Shown here one piece after another: positions 54,700 through 64,000 of a stretch of DNA of 64,000 nucleotides (positions are counted from its first letter, which is position 1; each line of letters opens with the position of its first letter). The translations under genes and the position numbers were made by a program. The stretch covers positions 46,225,040 through 46,289,039 of the forward strand of contig OW388293.1 of assembly GCA_936450465.1 (NCBI GenBank), read 5' to 3'. The DNA is from Gibbula magus. Taxonomy: Eukaryota; Mollusca; Gastropoda; Trochida; Trochidae. Below the pieces are notes generated by a model. The model was not told the origin of the DNA, made no database searches, and saw only the letters and a program-made list of their open reading frames with translations.

Positions 54700-57380
54700 C
54701 AAGGCCAAAGTTGATAGCAAGGTTAAGTTTTTTCGAACAGACTGACGGACAGACAGATGGACGAACATGTGAAAGCAATATAGCCCCAGAATCTATGATT
54801 CAGGAGCATACAAATTGCATTCATTAATTAACAGTTTTTATGCACAAGGGGATATATCTAGTCCAATTATTATATATACACCGGTCGTTGAACCTTATTC
54901 AAAGTTCAGAATAACTCCTTACATCTCATAGATAAACAGGACTCGCTAGTACCGATGAATATCTTTACATCGAGGTGACGTAAGCGGAGTCTGCAGCTGA
55001 TCTACCACGAACACTTCATCTGTGCGCCGTCTGGACCGGTTAAACTTAATGCAGATATGAGTGATAAAAGAATAGTTTATGACATTCGGAATCAGTCGGA
55101 AATGCTATTACTCCGAGACTAGAATGAGCGTCAAGAGGGTTGAAATGATTAGGTTTTGGAGTTCACACCCTCCGAAGAGAATATGGTCCTTAGAGAGGAA
55201 GGTTACTTTGACCTTTGACCGCTGGCGAGATCTGGCTGTCTATATGCATCTCCATCGATTCTTTGTTTTGCCGGTATGTTGAGAGTACATTAAACAAATG
55301 ATTTTAATGTCACAGAAGCTGAAATACGTTGTCTTTTGGGAAAACTCGAAGCGGCCTTACGCAAATGATTTTGTGCTGAGTCGACAATTTAATCGCAGTA
55401 CAGTGGGCCTCTGGTGTTGGTGCCGTCTCGGTAATGCAGAAGCAGGCCTATTCTGATATAAGGATGATGTATTCTTTTACTCATCAGCTAAATGGAATGA
55501 TGTTGTAGTTTCACTTAGGCTACATATACTGTATATATTATACCGGTATACTGAAGGTAAGAAATACAGCAACAAGTTACACTTCAGTAAAGATCAACTT
55601 AATGTGAATAGGCCTATGTAGCTTTTCTGTTTTCATGCAGAGTAAGTTTTTAAAAAAAGACAAACTCGGCTTGAAATGTTCTCAATTCCCCCATAAAACA
55701 GCCTACATAAGCCAGAACTTGTTTAATTATATCGGTTAAAAGGTACACATTCCTCGTTTATCGCCTAACAGCTAGAGGTTAGTATTTATGGTTTATATCA
55801 AGTCGATTGAATTGGGTTCTGTTGTCTGTGCTTAAATTATTAAAGGCGTCGAGGACCGGTGGTCGTGTGGTAAGCTGTTGCTACATTCACTGATGGCGAA
55901 TCCCGCAAAAGTGCAAGAATTTGCAGATAGCATTATCCCATATGAAACAATGTTACATTTCATCAGTTTCTAAATGGCATAAGGTGTTTCATATAACTAT
56001 ATGTATATTAACTCCGGTTATTCTTTCATCCAAAAAAGGGAAAGTATTTATATATTTCAATGTATTTTGCTTTCTGTAACACTCGACAGAACTGCAAGAG
56101 GTCGCGGTTCTGTTTGATTTAACAAAACGAGAGTTGACACATATGCTTTGATGTTTCTAATCAAACGCACCGAACACGAATCAAGTGTAACTCACAGTAT
56201 CAAAATTCGCCTCAGCTATCAACACAAGCAATTAAATTGTCCATTGAAGAAAAAAACAAACAATATAAGTATAAAAACGTATCGATGTATCATTATTTAA
56301 AGTTTAATTCATAATATGTCTGTCTGACTCGTTTTGAGTTTGGAGTGCATATGACGTCACAACTCAAACTGTTCTCTAAAATATCGGGGAGTACGTTCTT
56401 GACCAGCGTTTGATTCGCAAACCCGACTCTTGATTCCACAAATAAACGCAGCCCATAAATATACGGATCTTTGGGTGTTGCTTTTCTTTTTTCCATTAGT
56501 ATTGACATGATACATTAATGAAGATAAGAAATTGTTAATTTGTTGAAATATGTACGAAAACAGATAACGGAATTTCTACGATCGCTGCAACTGGAAATTA
56601 AGATGATTTTACACATGTTGCCTATCTTAAAATAAGAGTACAGCTTCCAATCCTGAAAGATTAAAACTGTTGCTTAAAAAATCTGAAGTAGTATTTTAAT
56701 CGTAAACAACATGTATATTGTTAAATGTAGACTGGCAATTACTCGCTAAAAAAATCAGTATGTATTAAAAAAAACATTGCCTGTTGATAAATATTGGTAA
56801 GGGGAATCGGAGAAATGGGAATTGCTAATGACCCAAATCAATAATTGCTGTTCAATTGGATTCGGCTTGGGGTAAAATATCATAAGATACAGTCTTTAAG
56901 TGAAACGTTAAATGAAATTGTCAATGAGCAGCATCAGTAAGTCTTTCACGAACACCTTCCTCATCAATAGGATCGGATTGCACTGTGACGTCAAACTACA
57001 ATGTAGTTGAAACTAGCTGTTAACTCAAACGTCCCCTGGGTCAGTCATTTGCCTTCTGACTTCTCCCTATATCTAGACTGTCTCAAGACCCTTTAATTCA
57101 TTAGATCCCTCACTCAAACCTTGATCTAGACGTGTCTTGTCATTCTTGTCTCTCATTTCCCGAATCATTCCCTTTCACTTCTCACTGCCTCTCACGCCTT
57201 ATTTCCCTTTCCTTTCCCTTAAAGGGAAACATGAAATTCCGAAGAGAAATTCTAGACACTGTCCAGGGCATCCTTTCACAAAGAAGTAAGGTGATCATCA
57301 GTCACTAAAGTAACCTTAGTGCTATGCATGAGAGTTAAGGTTGACCTTACTAAAAGTTGCTTTGGAAAGGGAGGCCCAGA
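54700..57380. other. Spacer without a recognised gene
   Basis: Short open frames only. GTGGTCGTGTGGTAAGCTG and GGCGAATCCCGC at 55860-55910 may be a very old SINE head. Confidence 0.5.
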
Positions 57381-57387
57381 TTCTTAA

Positions 57388-57717
57388 AGGGGCAGTAGCA
57401 CGTTTTATGCAAAATTTATTTTTTCAAATATCCTATTTATAATGATAGTTTGTGGCATTAAAATTTACTTTAGAGGGTAAAGCAACCTATTACACAAACC
57501 AATTATCCGTAGTAGTAATAACGGTGTTTTTATTGTGAACACATTTTATTATTTCGAATGACAAAAACAATCCCCATGGCTTTACCGAACCATGAAGTTA
57601 ACACTCATTTTTAACGTGATTTTCCGAAGAGAGAAGTTTGGTATACGATTGGTGAAATTATTTTTTCAAATACATGTCATCGACTTTTTTTTAGCAAAAA
57701 AACGTGCTACTGCCGCT
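57388..57717 (+). mobile_element. TTAA-type MITE, best-preserved copy
   Basis: It is flanked by TTAA at 57384-57387 and 57718-57721. The terminal repeats AGGGGCAGTAGCACGTTTT and the complement of AAAACGTGCTACTGCCGCT match over ~19 bp with one change. It is 330 bp with no coding capacity. Confidence 0.85.
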
Positions 57718-58244
57718 TTAAAATCCCCAGTGTGTGAGACTCCTTGTCAGTTAAATAGATGTAGTCTAGACTTACTAAACGTCGAATCATTATCCAGGGA
57801 AGTTTACAACTTGCTCCCCAGCTCTGTATATTGCACGAGTAAACTTGGCGAAATAACATAATATATGTTTACATGTCATATGCCTGTGATACAACTTTCA
57901 TGCAACAAAATACATAACTTTCGCCAGTCTCCGGTCTAGCTTCACCAGCTCCAAGAAATCCTCAGAAATCAAGTCATCTTTAGGGCTCCATGCTGTGTAA
58001 CTGTTTGAATTGTTTGTAAAATAATGTTGTCGATAAGGAAAAGATTTATTTCCTAGACTAAATGTTAGTCTACAGAGGTTGGGAAAAATAACTTGAGTAA
58101 TTTCTATGGCGAGAAAATGACAAGGCTCCTAAGTAATACCAAAATGAAGCAGGGCGATGTATTGTATAAGATTCTGAACAAAACAATGCTAAAAGTATTT
58201 AATATGTATCTATTGAATAAGCGTTAATGTTCCCATCATTAAAC

Positions 58245-58385
58245 TCTTTGTCCATGTTATATAACCATGTATATATTCCATGTATTTATTATAAATGAAT
58301 GTGTATAAGTTTGTATTTATGCTCACTCAGACGTGAAACAAATTCCCTAACGGGCAATAAAGAATTATCTCATCTCATCTTATGT
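58245..58385 (+). mobile_element. Retroposon 3' fragment with (ATCTC)n tail
   Basis: AACAAATTCCCTAACGGGCA, ATAAAGAATTATCTCATCTC is the plus-strand copy of 4768-4895, ending in short ATCTC repeats. Confidence 0.55.
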
Positions 58386-58389
58386 TATC

Positions 58390-61040
58390 CTAAAAACGTA
58401 CTAAATACCGCTAGAACAATTCAACCGCAGTAAGGATACAGGTTGTATGGCCTGTGGGGTCTATCACAGGACTTTATATCCGACTTGGTAATGAAATCTG
58501 CTTCTATGTGAGGTATTCTATCAGGATTGACCTAGTATTGACGATAATCACTCATTTGATGTGGCTTATGTCAAACGCATTTCTCAACAGAGAACGATAC
58601 GGAATTAGTTTCGACAAACTGTCATTCCCGCGTATCCTCATTGTAAAGGGGGATTTATGACAGAAAGGCAATCTAGCATTAGTGGGAAGAAATACCCGGT
58701 TTAGCTGAGAACTATCTAGACTTAATGAAGTCTCTTATGTAAAATTATATTTGTAGTATAACACTATTTGATTTTAAAGGAACGTGTGTCAAATGCCTTT
58801 TGAATGTAAGTAAGAAAAGTTGCTTTAGCAATAAGGACGGTCAATTAAGTACCGTATTTTGCTCCGACTTACGCGTTCATGACAGCATTTATTTATGACC
58901 CGTCGTTTCAAATTTATCAATTATTTGACATGGCCAAAAGAAATTTCAATTGAGATGTCAGAGATACGTCCCACTTGGAACCGCTTGAGAATCAAACGCC
59001 TTATCATCTGAACTATCATACTCGAGAAAGCTAACAGGGACCCTTTTTACTGTCCTGCTACAGTTGGATAGTTGTATCCACAAGACTCTCCAATGCCCTG
59101 GTATAGTCTGGGCAGAGGTCACCTTATGTAATGGCAAAAAGGGACTTACTTGCCTAAATCTTATAAGTTTTACTTTTTTTTATTCTTAAGAATGTAAATC
59201 TTTTCCAGTAAAATCACTTATTACATTATTTTTCTATTATTTTTTAATCATTTAAAGTATTATTATTATTTGTTTATGTTTAGAAAACATAAGTTTTCTC
59301 TTTTTATGAACTTAAATTGGGTTAGTACTTTTCCACTTAAGATTTATCATTTTAAGGGGAGATAATTTCATTTTTCATCAGTTTTAAGTATTTAACTTCT
59401 AAAGGGAGATACTTTAAAGTAAGTTCAGGTCTGGCCCTTGGCCTGGGGAAGGAAACCCTGGGCCATGTTCAAGAGAGGTTTAAAAGTTTTAAACCAATCT
59501 TGAAGACGATTGCTCAATGTAGCGCTACGTACGTAGCAAAAGGAGCAAGCCTCGAGGTATCGCTCCGTGTCGTTCAGAAGGGAATGAGCGCTCAATTGAG
59601 CGATTTAATCGCTCACTGTTATGGAACAGACGGCTGTTTTACCACAGTAGCACACGTATTGGAAGCATCTGTCCGTAAATAAGCAGCCAAAGACATAACT
59701 TAAAATCGAGCCAATGCCCTGATGAGAACGCCGATGAAAGAGCGTCACATTGCATTTGCTGACAAAATACATGTTATGTATAGCGTTGAGTAACCGACTT
59801 TCTGCGATATGAGGCAAAATTTGGGAATACAATCAGGGGGTTGAGGAGTCTCGCGAATACAAGTACCCTGATCGAGCAGGATGGTATTTTACCTCTCCCT
59901 GCCAGTTACACACTTCCACCACATGAGTCATCTTCAAGTCAACATATCCGAAGGATAAGTAAAGTCTTATATAATAATTAAGGATTTAAAAATATGAAAA
60001 TGATCATAAATGAATTATCGTTATATCTCACGTCAGGATTGTTAAAACAAATATCAACAACCAGGGGGATTCGAAACCTACTGAGCTAAAATCATATCCC
60101 AAAGATTTCTGACAACACATTTGATTTGCAGATTCCAATCTAACAATTGGTAATTATCCACCATCAAAGATTGGTACGATGTCTTTAAAACTAAATACAG
60201 TATTGTATATATAATGTATGCATGTTTTACATAACACTTAACATACTTGATATCAAAATAAGATTTAAATTAATTTTACTGTTATTCTAATGTTATTCTC
60301 TCAAAGCCCCTGCCATTATCATTAATAAGGTGACCGGTGCCTATTAGAGTAAATATGGTAATTCTACAGAGAACTTACAGACAGTCTAGCAGCAAGCTCA
60401 AAATGCATTATCTCACTGAAACCGCCCTGGGATAAACTGAAAGTGATTTAAGGTTTAAACATAAACAAATTTCAAAGGTGAAACCTGTACTTATTGATAG
60501 GAAAAAATACCATTTTATTGCATATTCGAGTTGGAACATCTGAGAAATTGGAATTTCGGACTTATAAGCTTAAACTGGGCTTCTCTTTACTGGAAACCAT
60601 GTAGGCATAGATTAAATTTGTGGCTGTTTCTTAGTTATGTGTGTCTGAGTTATAGGCTTTCGTTCATCCTTTCACTGTTGGTGCGTTGCGGTATTATATT
60701 AAGGTTGCTTTTTCCAAGATAAATGTAGTTTTTTCAAAGATTTGGTTCTGCGCATAGAGAACGCTTCTCTGGTGGGGGTGTTAAGAGTGACGTAAAGGTT
60801 GATATAATGTAACGGCCAGGGTGTGAGACAGACTATGTGTGGAAGTGGGTCGGTGGGAACTCCTATAAGCGGGTTATAACAAAGTTAGTAACCAGTCGAT
60901 GACATTGATTTCTTAATTAGGCTGTTTTCTTCTACTTGTACCTTCGCCGATTGTATACGTGATTGAGTTATGGCAGCCTTCCCTTTATCGAGATAGCACT
61001 GTCATCTGTTCATCGCTTGAGTTAGCCAGGACCAGGACAA
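58390..61040. other. Spacer without a recognised gene
   Basis: A 60-codon open frame at 59500-59682 is the least AT-rich part, but it has no splice context or family match. Confidence 0.45.
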
Positions 61041-61044
61041 GGCT

Positions 61045-61690
61045 AATGTTTTCCAGTACTGAGGACCGATGGTTCGGGCATCCTGTTCCATCGGGGTATT
61101 TGTAACCGCCAGCTTACTTTAATACGAAAGTCTACATGGGTCGGTTCTATGAGAATATTTTTAAAATGTAGTTATGGGTGTAATTGCAAGCTTAGGTAGT
61201 TGTATCTTCAAGTTATAAAGAGGCTAATGCTTTCCAGTACTGAGGACCAATAGTTCAGGCATCCAGTTCCATCATATTAGGGTATTTATATCTACTTTAT
61301 ATGAAAGCCTACATGAGCGAATCCAATGACAACATTTTAATCTGAATTGTAATTGCAACTTTTAAGGATGTAATTGTAAGTTTTAAAAGTCGTATCGTCA
61401 AGTTATAAAGAGGCTAATGCTTCCCAGTACTAAGAACCAATATATAGTTTTAGCATCCTGTTCCATCAGGGTATTTCTATCCGCCAGTCTACTTCTTATA
61501 TGGAAGCCTACATGAGCCAATCCAATGACAACATTTAAAATGTTGTAATTGCAACTTTTTAAGGTGTAAATTGTATGTTTAAGTTATAAAGAGGTCGATG
61601 CTTTCCAGTACTGAGAACCAATAGTTCGGGCATCCTGTTCCATCAGGGTATTTCTGTCCAGAAGGCTACTTCAATATCATAATCCCATAG
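61045..61690 (+). repeat. Four-copy ~185-bp tandem repeat
   Basis: TTTCCAGTACTGAGGACCAA recurs at about 61050, 61231, 61420 and 61602, each followed by GGCATCCTGTTCCATCAGGG. A one-sided relative lies near 59840-59890. Confidence 0.8.
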
Positions 61691-61699
61691 GCAGCGTCT

Positions 61700-64000
61700 T
61701 TCTTGTATCATTAAAGGCTGGTTATATGGGATCAGGGTATTCGAATAGCGTTGCGGATACAAATATCCTGATAGAACAGTATATGTATTTTGGGCAATGG
61801 TTTTCTAAATTTTATTCATAAAATATATTATTTATTTATTTATTAATTTTTACCAGTTCTTTGAATGTTAATACACCCCATGGAAGTTGACTATCAATTA
61901 TGCAGTATTTATCAAATCAACTAGGGGACTGTTGGACAGTCTGCACTATCGTAATAGAACCACAATCGACCTATTACCCACGGGAGCTTCAAAGTTATTC
62001 TTTGGTTGGTGTACGGATGAGACAAGACAGTTCTATGAACATCTATTTATGTCGACCTTTCCTCCTTTATCGAGTCTGGAGTAGCGGTGTCTCGACCCTC
62101 TGTGGTCTGGTTTCCTTACAGACACGCTGGGATTAATGATATCAATTTGCTGTGGCCGTACATAGTAATTGTTGGCAACTATCCATCCACTTAACGCGAT
62201 ATCTGAGTTATGGGGAATTTTTTTTCTCGCAACCCTAGCGTTTTTGCTGTTTTGGATATATTTCTTAATTAACTATCTGTGGTAATACAAACGGGCGTGA
62301 TTAATGTTAATGTTAAAACAAGAGAGTTATTTAGTTTAACCCCCTTCCTACAAATGTCACATCGTATAGGTATACTCATATAGCAGACGAATGTTTCTGT
62401 GCAAGAATATCGGCATCTGACTTGGTAGTGCAATATGAAATATCTGGCACAGAAAAGATGAAGAAATGCAGCAAGGCCAGTGATTATCCAGTGATAGAGA
62501 CTGGCGCGAGTTATGCATTGCGGGGAAGTTTTTGTGACCAATGTAAAAATTATTAGTCATTCCTAAAGTGTACTAAATCCCCGGATGACTTCGACCATTA
62601 GAAGAAGTCGTAAATTCGACAGTTAATGAATTTTCGAAGCCACAATTAGTTATATGCACAGATTTAATGATTAAACACAAACGTTTTGAAGAATAACTGT
62701 TAAAATTTCATTCAATATCTAAAGGTACATGTTTAGTTTAGTTAAATGTACATGTACAACTTCACCACACAAGGCATAAATCCGTGCCAGTCTCGTGCTA
62801 ATTGAAGCTGTCGCATGTCCTCTACTTTCCCGTACTAACATAGCGGAGCGCTGTACCTGAACTGCATAGCGGGCTCTGATTCGCAAGCACGGAAAAGTAA
62901 GTGAAATTCGGCAAGACTGACATTAGCCAGTGATAAAGACTGGCACCATCTATGTTTTGTTGAAACTCTAAATATTAACGAGTTGTTTATTAAGACCTTC
63001 ATGTAAGTCATCTGTAATTGACATTCAAGAAGATGACGAATGAAGGATCCACAACTTCTTCATTCTGTGAGGCGACATGTTGACAAAGATTGTTATGTCG
63101 TTGTCAGGCAAGTGATGAAACGTCCATGCCGAAACGTCGACTCAACAGAATAAAGAAGTTATACATCCATAAAGAAGTCTTCATTTTTAAGCTTGACGTA
63201 TGTCATTCCTACTAAAATAAAAGACATGAAGACACAATGCACTCTCAGTATCATTCATTATCACTACCATCTCACTTTCGTGTTTCTAACAACTTGAAAA
63301 CGAAGACCAATTGTCCGCATCACGATCACATTCAGAGAAACAAAGCTGGCGATGGACGACGAAATGGAAAGCGTGTATACTCGACACACTTAGGTCTGTA
63401 ATCAGCCTGGCGATCAAATACTCCATACAAACATTAACCGAAATTTTAAGTGATTATTCCGAGCTTATACTAAAGCTTGGCCATTACCAAGAACCGATTC
63501 CTTACTTCCTGGAGAAGACAAAGTCTGAATGAGGTAGGAGTCTGATTTTGTCTGCAGAGCATTCCATTAGTGTTACAGCTCCTTTGATCTCTGCCGCCTG
63601 ATCACAAGTAGCGTATTCGAAGCAAGTGGATCGCCGCTGTGAATACAGAAGCATATCACTGATCTTTCTACTACTGGGGGAAGAGCTCGTTCCATTCAAT
63701 CGGAGAGGTCAAAGATTACGTTATAGACTTCCTTTGTCTATAGTTGGTTTTACTGGACTTCAAAAAAAACATGAAGAATTGGCCAAAATAAGACAAGGGT
63801 ATCGATCTACTGACTGACTTTTGTCCTACATTTTAACTTGATCAAGATTGAGCCTTTTGAAGGTTCGTGGGGACGGTTCCAAGAAGCGTTTAATAGCACA
63901 AGAGCATGTTCCTTTTGTAAATATTTTGAACAGTCCACTATCATGTCATGTCACCCATTTAAGCGTCCCTTTGATGCATTAAATAATTATTAATTGATTT
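61700..64000. other. Right-hand end of window, no gene recognised
   Basis: Open frames at 61887-62136 and 63311-63817 overlap in competing frames and show no domain. Relatives of the 45.8-kb foldback arm and a possible retroelement tail are the only structures seen. Confidence 0.45.
63115..63185 (+). mobile_element. Possible retroelement 3' end
   Basis: CCGAAACGTCGACTCAACAG followed by AATAAAGAAGTTATAC resembles GAAACGTC..AATAAAGAAGTT tails seen at the ends of many invertebrate retroelement copies. A related AATAAAGAAGTTATCTTCTG lies at 21627. Confidence 0.3.

Noticed and set aside
52331..54768. Long open frames on both strands in the 39-bp repeat, up to 312 codons
   Set aside because: They are produced by the repeat unit, start and stop within the array, overlap on both strands and have no splice or start context.
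59500..59682. 60-codon open frame with balanced composition
   Set aside because: There is no recognisable domain, no acceptor or donor at its edges, and palindromic stretches (GCGCTACGTACGTAGC, GAGCGCTCAATTGAGCG) better explain the composition.
63359..63403. ATG in good context (GCGATGG) followed by MDDEMESVYTRHT
   Set aside because: It stops after 13 codons and the only GT nearby that could be a donor (TTAG|GTCTGT) leaves the stop inside the exon.

Overview
This is a piece of a eukaryotic nuclear genome: AT-rich and intron-rich, with GT..AG introns and a dense load of dispersed transposable elements. A lophotrochozoan, most likely a mollusc (probably a gastropod), fits the repeats: a GTGAGTGAG / TTTAACGTCGCTTCGAC dispersed repeat, tRNA-derived SINEs, and elements full of AAGGTCAAGGTCA and GTCCGTCCGTCC. 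That assignment is inference. Nothing bacterial, plasmid or CRISPR-like was seen.

Bases 1-25422 hold the 3' two-thirds of one plus-strand gene. Thirteen exons (679-861 to 25295-25422) join with perfectly consistent phases into 596 residues ending in a stop. They contain a DH (RhoGEF) domain and a PH domain that best fit ECT2L; the N-terminus lies left of the window. The last intron is 14.5 kb and is packed with SINEs, MITEs, tandem arrays and Helentron-like elements.

Bases 25423-33330 are gene-free. They hold a hAT-like MITE, a nested pair of Helentron-like elements, a SINE with an expanded pentanucleotide tail and an 18-bp minisatellite. Bases 33335-39493 are a complete piggyBac element with TTAA target duplications, 13-bp terminal repeats, an intact 677-aa transposase and long repeat-rich arms. 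Bases 39498-64000 are again almost gene-free: one orphan exon-like segment at 41854-42010, several foldback elements and MITEs, a ~33-bp array (49.7-50.7 kb), a 39-bp minisatellite of about 64 units (52.2-54.7 kb) and a four-copy ~185-bp repeat (61.0-61.7 kb).

The most unusual observation is that three tandem arrays are built on exon edges. A 72-bp array repeats the branch point, acceptor and first 35 bp of exon 679-861. An 81-bp array repeats the last 35 bp plus donor of exon 9387-9478 and has captured a SINE head. A ~105-bp array leads into the orphan exon. These place many near-identical splice sites in series. Secondary themes are Helentron-like families sharing one terminal plan and carrying nuclear-receptor-type half-sites, and nested insertions whose duplicated target sites are readable in the window.
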